Positions 1 to 8,573 of a stretch of DNA of 64,000 nucleotides are shown piece by piece. Position 1 is the stretch's first letter. Every line of letters begins with the position of its first letter. The DNA is from JANNXQ01 sp031425095. Its GTDB lineage: Bacteria; Verrucomicrobiota; Verrucomicrobiia; Chthoniobacterales; Chthoniobacteraceae. The position numbers and the translations under genes were made by a program. The stretch covers positions 1 through 64,000 of the forward strand of contig JANPIS010000448.1 of NCBI GenBank assembly GCA_031425095.1. Direction: 5' to 3'. The notes under the pieces were generated by a model, which saw nothing but the letters and a program-made list of their open reading frames with translations, made no database searches and was not told the DNA's origin.

Positions 1-562
1 GCGCCGCGACGTATGCGTAGTCCGTCGCATAGCTATCCGTGAGGTTCGAGTCCAGCGCGAGTTTATTCAGACCGAGCTTCAGTTCCTCGTAATCCGTCAG
101 AGCGTCGCCATCAGAAAGGAGGTCCGAGACCACCACACGGAAGAAGTTTGCGGCTCCGGCCGCAACCGCAGCCGAGTAATTATCGTTATCGACTGCGGGC
201 AGGATTGGCGAGCCGATCGTCGTGTAAGTCCCCGTGAGGCTTGTCGCCCCTTGCACCTCATATTTCTTCGATAGGAGCACTGGAAAAACCAGCGTCACCG
301 TCCCGCCACTCTTCGCGATGCTCTTGATCGCAAGAACACTGGTAGAACTCTTCGGATTGGTACCGGCAATGGCCTCCGCTCCATTGGTCTGGCCATCTGC
401 ATCCTCATCATTGCCAGCCACCAACGGCCCCACATTGTAGTTCAGCTCCCAAATGTCCGACAGACCATCATTCAACGGTGCGACATCGACGATCGCGCGA
501 GCCGGCAGCAGCAGGGCGCCGAACGCCATAAGGGTGGAGAGGATGCGTAGGGAGCGTCTCAT
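1..562 (-). CDS. Exported protein, N-terminal part (likely DUF1800-family), runs off left edge
   Basis: An uninterrupted frame runs from an ATG at 562 to the window edge, giving 187 residues with no stop. The start has a signal peptide (MRRSLRIL, a hydrophobic run, then PARA). Asp-rich TSP3/dockerin-like segments follow: NDEDADGQTNGAEA near residues 51-64, and SDGDALTDYEELKLG near 151-165. The second segment resembles DTDGDNLTNWEEITIG in the DUF1800 protein at the right edge. This is therefore probably the start of a second large DUF1800-type exported protein, whose catalytic or core part lies outside the window. The family assignment is inference from that resemblance only. Confidence 0.7.
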   Translation of the reverse strand, partial: MRRSLRILSTLMAFGALLLPARAIVDVAPLNDGLSDIWELNYNVGPLVAGNDEDADGQTNGAEAIAGTNPKSSTSVLAIKSIAKSGGTVTLVFPVLLSKKYEVQGATSLTGTYTTIGSPILPAVDNDNYSAAVAAGAANFFRVVVSDLLSDGDALTDYEELKLGLNKLALDSNLTDSYATDYAYVAA

Positions 563-649
563 AGGTGGTGAAATTCGGGGGAGGAAAACGAAGGGACGTT
601 TTGGAAAACTCCGCAGCGCGAACGAAGTCGCGGCGGATAAATCTTTCTG

Positions 650-678
650 CTTGTATTGATAGGGGAAGTTGTTTGCAA
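650..678 (-). promoter_or_regulatory. Possible sigma70-type promoter for the exported protein at 1-562
   Basis: On the minus strand TTGCAA (673-678) is followed after 17 nt by TACAAG (650-655). Each box matches four of six consensus positions. The leader would be about 80 nt. The surrounding 237 bp intergenic stretch is AT-richer than its flanks. This is a weak prediction. Confidence 0.22.
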
Positions 679-799
679 GGGGTAGTTTATATTTTCAACA
701 CGTTTACGGTGAACTTCTGAAAGTCGCGCCTCCGCTCCCCGGAACGAGGCCACCGCCAGTCTTGCGTCCGGAGCCCTCCTCGCTACTGTCCCCGGCTCC

Positions 800-1483
800 A
801 TGAATTTCGGCCGCTTTTCGCTGACTGCCCTGTTCGCCCTTGCTGCACTCCTTTTCCAGACGGGGTGCGCTTCGCTGGCGTCTCACAAGAACTACCCGCC
901 CAAGCCGCCGAGGCCACCGGTTTCCGACGTGCCGGCGTCCGCCCGAAAATCCTACTGGAACGCCGAGGGCGTGACCGGGAATCCCTGGATCGTGATCGTG
1001 CTCGCGGAGCAGCGGGCTTATTTCTTCAAAGGCCAGACCGTTGTTGGCGAGAGCAAGATCTCCAGCGGCAAAAAGCGCTTCGAGACCCCGGCTGGCGAAT
1101 ACAAAGTGATCCAAAAGGACAAGAACCACGCCTCCAATCTCTACGGGAAAATCCTGAGCGGCGAAGGCGAGGTGGTGAAATCCGACGCGGACATGAGCAA
1201 AGACAAAATGCCAGAGGGAGGCAGTTTCCTGGGTGCAAAAATGCCCTATTTTCTCCGTTTTCACGGCGGATATGGGCTGCACGCGGGGCGCGTCCCGAGC
1301 TACCCGGCGTCGCACGGTTGCGTGCGGCTGCCATCTTGGATGGCGCCGCACTTTTTTGAGCACGCGCAGCTTGGCACTCCGGTGTCCGTCATTCAGAGCC
1401 TGCCCCCCGCGGAACCTGGAAAGTCCAAGAAAGAGCCGCCGAAGAAGGGCAGTTTCAGATGGCCTTGGGCGCCGACCACGTGA
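800..1483 (+). CDS. L,D-transpeptidase (YkuD domain) lipoprotein
   Basis: A 227-residue protein with a hydrophobic N-terminus and a likely lipobox ending at Cys23 (LFQTGC), followed by a Pro-rich linker at about 33-41. The YkuD domain spans about residues 62-200. It carries the family signature, with His161 in GLHAG and the catalytic SHGCVR at 171-176 (nucleophile Cys174). Such enzymes form or edit 3-3 peptidoglycan crosslinks or attach proteins to the wall, from the periplasm. The C-terminus is Lys/Pro-rich. It stands alone, divergent from the gene at 1-562 and convergent with the peptidoglycan-binding gene at 1533-2066. The fold assignment is firm. The exact reaction is not. Confidence 0.9.
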   Translation: MNFGRFSLTALFALAALLFQTGCASLASHKNYPPKPPRPPVSDVPASARKSYWNAEGVTGNPWIVIVLAEQRAYFFKGQTVVGESKISSGKKRFETPAGEYKVIQKDKNHASNLYGKILSGEGEVVKSDADMSKDKMPEGGSFLGAKMPYFLRFHGGYGLHAGRVPSYPASHGCVRLPSWMAPHFFEHAQLGTPVSVIQSLPPAEPGKSKKEPPKKGSFRWPWAPTT

Positions 1484-1532
1484 CCCCGGCGATCCGAAAG
1501 CTGGGCTCGGAGCGACTTTAGATGCGCCGGCC

Positions 1533-2066
1533 TCAGCTGATCCGGAGCGACCTCAAAAGCGAGCTGTCGATCCGCCCAGTGGGCGAAAGACCGCGATCGC
1601 GCTGATACTCCCGGATCGCCGCGCGAGACTCGGGTCCGATGTCGCCATCGATGTCTCCGTAATAATAGCCGCTCCGCCGGAGCGCCCTTTGCACGTCCAC
1701 CGCTAGGTCATCTGAATACGAGGCGCGAGACGACCGGTAGTAATTTGACGGGTAGTACGTCGATGGCCGGTGCGTGTAGCTCGGCGAAGTGAAAAGGGAA
1801 AAACCGATCGACGCCCTCGGCGCGCAGTAGTCCGACGAGTATCCGGCGGAAACATACGGCCCGCCGTACCGCGAGTAGCCAGACGAGTAGGGCGAGTAGT
1901 AGCCCCGGGAGTAGTACGGCGAACCAATGACCACCGTCCGGGACCTCGAGTCGCAATGATCGCGGTGATGGTGGTGCTTGTCCTTCGCCGAGGCCGGCGT
2001 CGGAAGAGCGAACACGAGCCCGGTCGTGAGGGCGGGGATGAGAAAGGAACTGGCGAATGCTTTCAT
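1533..2066 (-). CDS. Exported protein with C-terminal peptidoglycan-binding domain
   Basis: The protein has 177 residues. The ATG at 2066 is chosen because it is followed at once by a clean signal peptide (MKAFASSFLIPALTTG, then TPASA). After a His-rich patch (KDKHHHHRDH, 28-37) comes a Tyr/Ser/Gly-rich region at about 45-115. The C-terminus (about 120-175) is a PG_binding_1 domain with the typical pattern DVQRALRRSGYYYGDIDG, then GPESRAAIREYQ, then G-L-x-x-T-G-x-I-D. It probably anchors to the cell wall. The Tyr-rich part may be a low-complexity spacer. Its 3' end faces the L,D-transpeptidase gene, another wall-linked function. Confidence 0.85.
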   Translation of the reverse strand: MKAFASSFLIPALTTGLVFALPTPASAKDKHHHHRDHCDSRSRTVVIGSPYYSRGYYSPYSSGYSRYGGPYVSAGYSSDYCAPRASIGFSLFTSPSYTHRPSTYYPSNYYRSSRASYSDDLAVDVQRALRRSGYYYGDIDGDIGPESRAAIREYQRDRGLSPTGRIDSSLLRSLRIS

Positions 2067-2151
2067 GATGGATGCGGGTTGCGAAGACTGAGACGGGTGC
2101 CCGAAAAAGTTCTTCGAGAAAAGTTCCGCGTCCAGCGAAGTCTCGCGCGAT

Positions 2152-3228
2152 CTACTTGCGCAGCACCCGGACCCGGTGCGTCTCGCTATCGCCGATGAAG
2201 ACGCTGCCGTCGGCATCCGCAAAGACCCCATGTGGACGCGCGAGCTTGCACTCGAGCGGATCGCCGTCGGGGCCGTCGCCTTTTTCGCCGGTGCCGACGA
2301 CAAGCTCGAGCGTCCCCGTCTTTGCAGCCACCATCCGGATGCTGTGGCTCTCGGTATCCACGAGGTACACATCGCCATTCCCCGCCACGGCGATTCCTTT
2401 CGGGCCGGACAACGTCGCGAGTTTGGCCGGCCCGCCGTTGCCGTCGAAGCCCTTCTTTCCCGTTCCGGCAATGTGCAGGATCTTTCCTGCCTGGAGATCG
2501 AACTTGAAGACCTGATTCCCCTCCCGCGTGGCGAGCCAGAGATTCCCCGCGGCATCGAAATCCAGCGAGCGTGGGCCATTGAGCGGAGTACCCACGATCG
2601 GCGCGCCGTCCGGCGTCGGGCCGGCTTTCCCGATGCCGGCAAAGGTGCTGATCGTGCCCGTCTTCATGTCCACCTTGCGGATGACGTGATTGCCGATGTC
2701 GCAGATGAAGAGGTCGCCGTTCCGGTCAAACTGAATACTGTGCGGCTGTTTGAATTGCGCCGCACCCGCCAGCCCACCGTCGCCGCTGTAGCCCGGCTGA
2801 CCGGTGCCCGCGAATGTGGTGATCGTGCCCGTCTTCATGCCGATCTTCCGCACCGCGTGATTCACCATGTCCACGACGTAAAGGTCGCCCGCCTTATCGA
2901 AGCGAAGCTCGTGCGGTTTGTTGAAAGTCGCCGCGAGCGCGGGCCCGCCGTCGCCCGAGTAGCCGGTCTTGCCCGAGCCAGCGACGGTCGAGATCTTCCC
3001 ATCCGCCGTGACCTTGCGGATCAACTGGCCGCCATATTCGCAGAAGTAGATCGCACCATCCGGCCCGCGCACGACTCCGAAGGGGTCGTTGATTTGCGCC
3101 TCGGTCGCCGGACCGCCGTCTCCCGAGTAGCCTCGCACACCGGTGCCCGCAAAGGTGGAGATCGTGCCCGCGAGGACGGTTGACGCCGACAAAATACCGA
3201 CCGCGAGGAGTGGAAGGAGCAGCTTCAT
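2152..3228 (-). CDS. Exported NHL-repeat beta-propeller protein
   Basis: A 358-residue protein starting at the ATG at 3228, which gives a signal peptide (MKLLLPLLAVGILSAS, then VLA). At least five repeats of about 55-60 residues follow, each with a pattern like TFAGTGxxGYSGDGGPA, then AxxxxPxGvxxdxxGnlYvxDxxNHxIRKV, which is typical of NHL propellers. Such proteins act outside the cytoplasm as binding scaffolds, and some have lyase-like activity. No catalytic residue can be named here. A longer frame reaching 3393 lacks the signal peptide and overlaps the divergent PQQ gene, so it is not preferred. Confidence 0.88.
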   Translation of the reverse strand: MKLLLPLLAVGILSASTVLAGTISTFAGTGVRGYSGDGGPATEAQINDPFGVVRGPDGAIYFCEYGGQLIRKVTADGKISTVAGSGKTGYSGDGGPALAATFNKPHELRFDKAGDLYVVDMVNHAVRKIGMKTGTITTFAGTGQPGYSGDGGLAGAAQFKQPHSIQFDRNGDLFICDIGNHVIRKVDMKTGTISTFAGIGKAGPTPDGAPIVGTPLNGPRSLDFDAAGNLWLATREGNQVFKFDLQAGKILHIAGTGKKGFDGNGGPAKLATLSGPKGIAVAGNGDVYLVDTESHSIRMVAAKTGTLELVVGTGEKGDGPDGDPLECKLARPHGVFADADGSVFIGDSETHRVRVLRK

Positions 3229-3327
3229 GGGAGAAGTGATGCCCGAAGCAGGCGCGTCGTGGCAATGCCCCTTTCCGGGTAGGAAATCGCACTGGAAGAA
3301 GCGCGGCGTCTGCGCATTCTCGCGCGC

Positions 3328-4575
3328 ATGCATCGCGCTCTCTCCCTCCTGCTCTCCCTCGTCACCCCCGCCCTCGCCGCTGACTGGCCGCAATGGCGCG
3401 GTCCCGCCCGCACCGGCGAAGTGCCCGCTGGCGAACGCGTCCCGACTTCCCTGCCGGCGGAGCCAAAGGTGCTCTGGCGCGTGCCCGTCGGCGACGGCTT
3501 TGCCTCACCCGTCGTCGCCGGCGGACGCGTCTTCCACCTCGACGACAAAGCCGGCACCGAATTCGCCCGCGCCGCCGACGCCGCGACCGGCAGGGAACTC
3601 TGGAACACGCCGCTCTTCTCGTCGCACAAAGACGGCTTTGGCATCGGTCCGCGGTGCACACCGGTCGCGGATGGCGACCGCGTCTATGTGCAATCGGCGA
3701 AGGGTGAGTTCCAGTCCCTGGACGTTGCGACGGGGAAAGTGATCTGGCGCACGAACTTCGTCACCGATCTCGGCGCGGTGTACATCGGCGAGACCGGCAC
3801 CGCTGCCGGCGCCAGCCGGCACGGCGCGACCGGTTCGCCGATCGTCGATGGCGACCGCGTGATCGCGCAGGTCGGCAGCGCCGCCGGCGGGAGCATCGTG
3901 GCCTTTGAAAAATCGACCGGAAAGATCGTGTGGAAGTCGCAGAACGATCAGACCGCCTACGCCGCACCGATCCTCGCCACGGTCGCTGGCGTGCGGCAAT
4001 TCATCAGCTTCACGAGCGAAGCACTCATCGGCCTCGATCCGGAAAAAGGCACGCTGCTCTGGCGCGTCCCGCTCACCACGCGCCTTGGCCGCCACGTCAC
4101 GACGCCCGTCGTCTGGAAGGACCTCGTGCTCGTCGCCTCCCACCAGATCGGGCTCGTCGCCACACGCATCGCGCGGAGCGGCGACGCCCTCACCGCCACC
4201 GAAGCGTGGGTGGACAAAAAGATGACGATCAACTTCTCCAGCCCGGTCGTCGTCGGCGATCATCTCTACGGCCTCGGCCCGGCCAAAAACCTCGTCTGCA
4301 TCGACCTTGCGACCGGCCAGCTCGCTTGGGAAAAGACCGGCCTCATTCAGACCGAAGGCGGTCGCGCCGAAGCCGCGTTCCTCGCCATGGGCAGGAACAT
4401 CCTGACGCTCCTCGACACCGGCGAACTGCTCCTGTTCGCCGCCGAATCGAAGGAGTTCAAGGAACTCGGCCGCACCCAAGCCTGCGGCCGAACATGGTGC
4501 AATCCAGCCTACGTCAGCGGTCGCCTCTACCTCCGCGACTTCCGCGAGCTGCTCTGCCTGGAGCTCGTGCCGTAG
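3328..4575 (+). CDS. Exported PQQ-like beta-propeller repeat protein
   Basis: A 415-residue protein with a signal peptide (MHRALSLLLSLVTPALAA) followed by DWPQWRGPARTGE, the opening commonly seen in exported PQQ-like repeat proteins of Planctomycetes and Verrucomicrobia. Repeats such as DAATGRELWNTP, DVATGKVIWRT, EKSTGKIVWKS, DPEKGTLLWRV and DLATGQLAWEK mark the propeller blades. A bound PQQ or a dehydrogenase activity cannot be shown from sequence. It could equally be a BamB-like scaffold. Its TAG stop is followed directly by the complementary stop of sdhB on the other strand (TAGCTA), so there is no intergenic DNA between them. Confidence 0.85.
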   Translation: MHRALSLLLSLVTPALAADWPQWRGPARTGEVPAGERVPTSLPAEPKVLWRVPVGDGFASPVVAGGRVFHLDDKAGTEFARAADAATGRELWNTPLFSSHKDGFGIGPRCTPVADGDRVYVQSAKGEFQSLDVATGKVIWRTNFVTDLGAVYIGETGTAAGASRHGATGSPIVDGDRVIAQVGSAAGGSIVAFEKSTGKIVWKSQNDQTAYAAPILATVAGVRQFISFTSEALIGLDPEKGTLLWRVPLTTRLGRHVTTPVVWKDLVLVASHQIGLVATRIARSGDALTATEAWVDKKMTINFSSPVVVGDHLYGLGPAKNLVCIDLATGQLAWEKTGLIQTEGGRAEAAFLAMGRNILTLLDTGELLLFAAESKEFKELGRTQACGRTWCNPAYVSGRLYLRDFRELLCLELVP

Positions 4576-5325
4576 CTACGCCACCGTCTCCTTCGCCGAA
4601 GCGAGGACGTATTCGACGTTGAGGCGATTGATCACGCTGGCGGGGATCTCGGCGGGACAGACGGCTTCGCACTCGAGATGGTTCGAGCAATTACCGAAAC
4701 CCTCGGCGTCCATCTTGCGGACCATCGCGGTGGCGCGGCGGGTGCGCTCGGGCTGGCCCTGCGGAAGGAGGCTGAGGTGCGTGACTTTCGCGCCGACGAA
4801 GAGCATCGCGGAGCTGTTCGGGCAGGCCGCTACGCAGGCGCCGCAGCCGATGCAGGCGGCGGCTTCCATCGCGAGGTCGGCTTCCACTTTGCCGATCAGG
4901 AGGGAGTTCGCATCGCGGGCGGAACCGGTGCGCGCGGTGACAAATCCTCCACTCTGCTGGATGCGATCGAAGGCGCTGCGATCGACGATGAGATCGCGCA
5001 CGATCGGGAAAGCGCGGGCGCGGAACGGCTCGATGTAGATCGTCTCGCCGTCCTTGAATTTCCGCATGTAGAGCTGGCAGGTCGTGGTCTCGCTCGGGCC
5101 GTGCGGCACGCCGTTGATCGTCAACGAGCAGGATCCGCAGATGCCTTCGCGGCAGTCGTGGTCGAAAGCGATCGGCTCGATGCCTTTGGCGAGCAGGTCC
5201 TCATTCACGATGTCGAGCATCTCCAGGAAGGAGCAATCCGGAGGAATGTCGTGTGCCTCGATGCTGGTGAGTTCGCCGTGGGCGTTCGCGGATTTTTGAC
5301 GCCAGACTTTTAGGTGCAGGTTCAT
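4576..5325 (-). CDS. sdhB: Succinate dehydrogenase/fumarate reductase iron-sulfur subunit
   Basis: The 249-residue electron-transfer subunit of complex II. The N-terminal [2Fe-2S] site is visible as CREGICGSC (Cys58, 63, 66) plus Cys83. The [4Fe-4S] motif CIGCGACVAACP has Cys158, 161, 164 and 168. The third cluster motif has Cys213, Cys219 and Cys223 in CSNHLECEAVCP. It passes electrons between the flavin of SdhA and the haem/quinone site of SdhC at the inner membrane. It is the last gene of the operon, 13 nt after sdhA, and ends back to back with the PQQ-like gene. Confidence 0.96.
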   Translation of the reverse strand: MNLHLKVWRQKSANAHGELTSIEAHDIPPDCSFLEMLDIVNEDLLAKGIEPIAFDHDCREGICGSCSLTINGVPHGPSETTTCQLYMRKFKDGETIYIEPFRARAFPIVRDLIVDRSAFDRIQQSGGFVTARTGSARDANSLLIGKVEADLAMEAAACIGCGACVAACPNSSAMLFVGAKVTHLSLLPQGQPERTRRATAMVRKMDAEGFGNCSNHLECEAVCPAEIPASVINRLNVEYVLASAKETVA

Positions 5326-5338
5326 GGATGTCGGACGA

Positions 5339-7357
5339 TTATTTGTAGCTGCGCACGCTCGGCTTCACGCTCTCGAAGATCAGCGGCTCGATATTCCGGG
5401 TGGGCTTCACACCCTCGCCGTTGAAGCCCCACGCGGCGACGTGCTGGAAGTTTTCATCGTCCCGTTTCGCCTCGCCATCCGGGTACTGGTACTCTTCGCG
5501 GAAGTGACCGCCGCAGGACTCGCGGCGCTCGAGTGCATCAAGGCACATGAGTTCGCCGAACTCGAGAAAGTCGGCCACGCGCCCGGCTTTCTCGAGCATG
5601 GCATTCAGCGCCTCGCCTTCCCCGGGCACGTTGACATTTTTCCAGAACTCCTCCCGGAGCGGCGCGATCTGGGCGATCGCACGGGTCAGGCTCTTTTCGC
5701 TGCGGGCCATGCCGCAGTAGTCCCAGACGATGCGGCCGAGTTCGCGATGGAAGTGATCGACGCTGCGCTTTCCCTTGATCCCAAGCAGACGCTGCGTGCG
5801 CTCGCGCACGGCGGCTTCGGTCTGCGTGAATTCCGGACGGCTCGTCGCGGGCTTCTTGCCGAGTTCCGAGACGAGGTAATTGCCGATCGTGTATGGGATG
5901 ACGAAGTATCCGTCCGCGAGCCCCTGCATCAGCGCGCTGGCGCCGAGGCGGTTTGCGCCGTGATCGCTGAAGTTCGCTTCCCCGAGCACGAAGAGCCCGG
6001 GCACGTTCGACATCAGGTTGTAGTCCACCCACAGCCCGCCCATCGTGTAATGCACCGCCGGATAGATGCGCATCGGCATCTCGTAGGCGTTCTCGTTCGT
6101 GATCTGGTGGTACATGTCAAAGAGGTTGCCGTAGCGCTCTTTGATCGCCGGCTGCCCGAGCCGCTGAATGGCATCTGCAAAGTCCAGATACACACCGAGT
6201 CCGCCGGGACCGACGCCGCGGCCGTCGTCGCAGGCTTCCTTCGCGGAGCGCGAGGAGATGTCGCGGGGGGCAAGATTGCCGAAGCTCGGATACTTCCGCT
6301 CGAGGAAGTAGTCCCGCTCAGTGTCGGGAATGTCCCGCGCCGCGCGAGTGTCGCCCTTCTTCGCGGGTACCCATACGCGGCCATCATTGCGCAGCGACTC
6401 CGACATCAGGGTGAGCTTCGACTGGTAGTCGCCACCCACCGGAATGCACGTCGGGTGGATCTGCGTGTAACAGGGATTCGCGAAGAACGCGCCGCGCTTG
6501 TGGGCGCGCCAGGACGCGGTGACGTTGCAGCCCTTCGCATTCGTCGAGAGGTAGAAGACATTCCCGTAACCGCCCGTGGCGAGGATCACAGCATCCGCCG
6601 CATGCGAAGTGATCGCACCCGTCACCATGTCGCGGACGACGATGCCCTTCGCGTGGCCATCGACGATCACCAAGTCGAGCATCTCCGTGCGCGGAAACAT
6701 CGTCACCGCACCGGCCGCGATCTGCCGATTGAGCGCAGAGTACGCGCCGAGCAGAAGCTGCTGCCCGGTCTGCCCGCGAGCGTAGAAAGTCCTCGAGACC
6801 TGCGCGCCACCGAAGCTGCGATTCGCGAGCAGTCCGCCGTATTCACGGGCAAAAGGGACACCCTGCGCGACGCACTGGTCGATGATCGACGCGCTCACTT
6901 CCGCGAGCCGATGGACGTTCGCTTCCCGGGCGCGGAAGTCGCCGCCTTTGATCGTGTCGTAGAAGAGCCGGTACACGCTGTCGCCGTCGTTCTGGTAGTT
7001 CTTCGCGGCATTGATGCCGCCCTGCGCTGCGATCGAGTGCGCCCGCCGCGGCGAGTCCTGATAGCAGAAGCACTTCACCTTGTACCCGAGCTCCGCGAGC
7101 GACGCCGCAGCACTCGCTCCGGCCAATCCGGAGCCGACGACGAGGATCTCGTACTTCCGCTTGTTGGCGGGATTGATGAGCTTCGAGTTGAACTTGTGGC
7201 TCTCCCACTTCTTATCGAGCGGCCCGGCGGGAATCTTGGAATCGAGGGTGGACGTTCTCTCCGCCGGCCCCGCGGGCCCCGTTAGATTTTGCGGATGAAA
7301 GCCGGCTGGCGTCACCAGCGAGTGGCCAAGGATTCTAGGATCGAGAGTCGTGCTCAT
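5339..7357 (-). CDS. sdhA: Succinate dehydrogenase/fumarate reductase flavoprotein subunit
   Basis: The 672-residue catalytic subunit that interconverts succinate and fumarate. The FAD-binding Rossmann motif VVGSGLAGASAA is near residues 73-84. The covalent flavin-attachment His107 lies in AHSIAAQGGINAA. Further flavoprotein signatures include ATGGYGNVFY and the GGLWVDYNLMSN region. Length and sequence style match the Bacillus/epsilonproteobacterial/Bacteroidetes type that works with a single five-helix cytochrome b subunit. An extended Pro-rich N-terminus (1-68) precedes the core. The ATG directly follows the TAA of sdhC, so translation is probably coupled. Confidence 0.96.
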   Translation of the reverse strand: MSTTLDPRILGHSLVTPAGFHPQNLTGPAGPAERTSTLDSKIPAGPLDKKWESHKFNSKLINPANKRKYEILVVGSGLAGASAAASLAELGYKVKCFCYQDSPRRAHSIAAQGGINAAKNYQNDGDSVYRLFYDTIKGGDFRAREANVHRLAEVSASIIDQCVAQGVPFAREYGGLLANRSFGGAQVSRTFYARGQTGQQLLLGAYSALNRQIAAGAVTMFPRTEMLDLVIVDGHAKGIVVRDMVTGAITSHAADAVILATGGYGNVFYLSTNAKGCNVTASWRAHKRGAFFANPCYTQIHPTCIPVGGDYQSKLTLMSESLRNDGRVWVPAKKGDTRAARDIPDTERDYFLERKYPSFGNLAPRDISSRSAKEACDDGRGVGPGGLGVYLDFADAIQRLGQPAIKERYGNLFDMYHQITNENAYEMPMRIYPAVHYTMGGLWVDYNLMSNVPGLFVLGEANFSDHGANRLGASALMQGLADGYFVIPYTIGNYLVSELGKKPATSRPEFTQTEAAVRERTQRLLGIKGKRSVDHFHRELGRIVWDYCGMARSEKSLTRAIAQIAPLREEFWKNVNVPGEGEALNAMLEKAGRVADFLEFGELMCLDALERRESCGGHFREEYQYPDGEAKRDDENFQHVAAWGFNGEGVKPTRNIEPLIFESVKPSVRSYK

Positions 7358-8035
7358 TTAGCGAATAAATCCAGTCAGCACCGCAACGGGGATGGAAACG
7401 TAACCGACGAAAACTCCCCACGCCCAGAGTGGTCCGAGCTTTTGCCAGAAGGTCGAAGTGCTCTTCGTCTTGAGCCCGAGCGTCTGCGGGAAGCTCACGA
7501 TACCATGGCTGAGATGCTGGCAGAGGAGGAACATGCCGACGATGTAGAAGGCCGAGGCCCACACGTTTTTGAAGCCGAGGATCATCATGCGATACACATC
7601 GTGCCGGCCTTGGGCGTCGTGCAGATCGGCGAAGGACACGTCCACCTTTTGCGCGGTGAAGTGGAGGAGATGAAAGACAATGAAGCAGATCAGGATCAGG
7701 CCGCTCACGATCATCGTGCGCGAAGCGCGGGTGCTCGCGCGGTAGCCGGAGACGGCGTACTTCACCGGCCGTGCGGCGCGATTTTCTCGCGTGAGCTGGA
7801 TGGTGAAGTAGATGTGCGCGAGGACGACGGCCAGCAGGCCGAAGCGGATCACCCAGAGGATCTCCCCGAGGCTCTGGAGCGCCGCCGCGTACTTGTTGAT
7901 CGCCTCCTGTCCGAGGAAGATCTGGAGATTCCCCAGCAGGTGACCCGTGACAAAACCCACGAGCGCGACGCCGGTCAGACCGACGATCCATTTGCGTCCG
8001 ATGGAGGAGGAAAAAAACGAGGCGAGTGAGTTCAA
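7358..8035 (-). CDS. sdhC: Succinate dehydrogenase cytochrome b subunit (b558 family)
   Basis: A 225-residue membrane anchor with about five hydrophobic helices, for example KWIVGLTGVALVGFVTGHLL, then TMIVSGLILICFIVFHLLHF, then WASAFYIVGMFLLCQHLSHG. Several His residues inside or at the edge of helices (in GHLLGN, FHLLHF and QHLSHG) are candidate haem ligands. This is the single-polypeptide class B anchor, so no separate SdhD is expected. The best start is a TTG at 8035, because the conserved N-terminus (SLASFFSSSIGRK) begins directly after it and no ATG lies nearby in frame. The gene follows the CoA-binding gene by 29 nt and abuts sdhA. Confidence 0.93.
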   Translation of the reverse strand: MNSLASFFSSSIGRKWIVGLTGVALVGFVTGHLLGNLQIFLGQEAINKYAAALQSLGEILWVIRFGLLAVVLAHIYFTIQLTRENRAARPVKYAVSGYRASTRASRTMIVSGLILICFIVFHLLHFTAQKVDVSFADLHDAQGRHDVYRMMILGFKNVWASAFYIVGMFLLCQHLSHGIVSFPQTLGLKTKSTSTFWQKLGPLWAWGVFVGYVSIPVAVLTGFIR

Positions 8036-8064
8036 ATACAGCGGTGCAGGTTCAAGAAGATGGA

Positions 8065-8448
8065 CTAGGTGTCTGGGAATTCCTCGGGACTGCGGCCGAG
8101 CGCGACGATCGAACAGGCAGTCACCACCCGCAGATGCAGGTCGGCTGCTGCCTCGATCAGATCCTCGCTTTCGGTGCCGGGATTCAACCAGAGCTCTTTC
8201 GGACGCTTGGCCGCGATGGCGGGGAGGAGCTTGAGGCCCACCGCCGGCGGCACATACAGACTGACAAAATCAATCGATCGGTCGATCACGTCCAAGCTGG
8301 GATACGCCGGCAGGCCTTCGATGGTTGCTTCTCTCGGATTCACCGGCAGGACCACGTAGCCCGCATCCAAATACGCACGCACTGCTTTGTTCCCGTATTT
8401 GCGACGGTCGTGGGAGGCGCCGATGACAGCGACAGAAAGCTCGGACAT
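8065..8448 (-). CDS. CoA-binding domain protein
   Basis: A 127-residue single-domain protein of the CoA_binding_2 type. It has an N-terminal Rossmann-like nucleotide motif (VAVIGASHDRRKYGNKA), then VLPVNPRE, VSLYVPPAVG and LWLNPGTES, which are typical for this family. The role of stand-alone members is unclear. They bind CoA or a related nucleotide and resemble the N-terminal part of succinyl-CoA synthetase alpha subunits. It is the first gene of the apparent sdhCAB operon. That context suggests a link to succinate or succinyl-CoA metabolism, but this is inference only. The start at 8448 is preferred over an upstream in-frame codon that would add a Pro-rich, non-homologous extension. Confidence 0.85.
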   Translation of the reverse strand: MSELSVAVIGASHDRRKYGNKAVRAYLDAGYVVLPVNPREATIEGLPAYPSLDVIDRSIDFVSLYVPPAVGLKLLPAIAAKRPKELWLNPGTESEDLIEAAADLHLRVVTACSIVALGRSPEEFPDT

Positions 8449-8530
8449 TGCGTGGACGGAAACTCGTAGCGGGCGGAACGGCGGCGAGGGAAGCAATAAA
8501 ATGCCGTGGGCGGCTGGTTCCTCTCGCCGC

Positions 8531-8559
8531 TTGCCACTCGCCCACCCCGCCCCTACTGT
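8531..8559 (+). promoter_or_regulatory. Possible sigma70-type promoter for asd
   Basis: TTGCCA (8531-8536, five of six consensus bases) and TACTGT (8554-8559, three of six) are separated by exactly 17 nt. Transcription would start only about 8 nt before the asd ATG at 8574, giving a nearly leaderless mRNA. Evidence is limited to spacing and box match. Confidence 0.28.
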
Positions 8560-8573
8560 GCGCGCCCGCTTTT

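Noticed and set aside
5324..7285. Long open frame of 653 codons on the plus strand opposite sdhA
   Set aside because: It is antisense to a well-supported flavoprotein gene and reads as the Arg/Val/Ala-rich shadow typical of GC-rich DNA. It has no recognisable domain.
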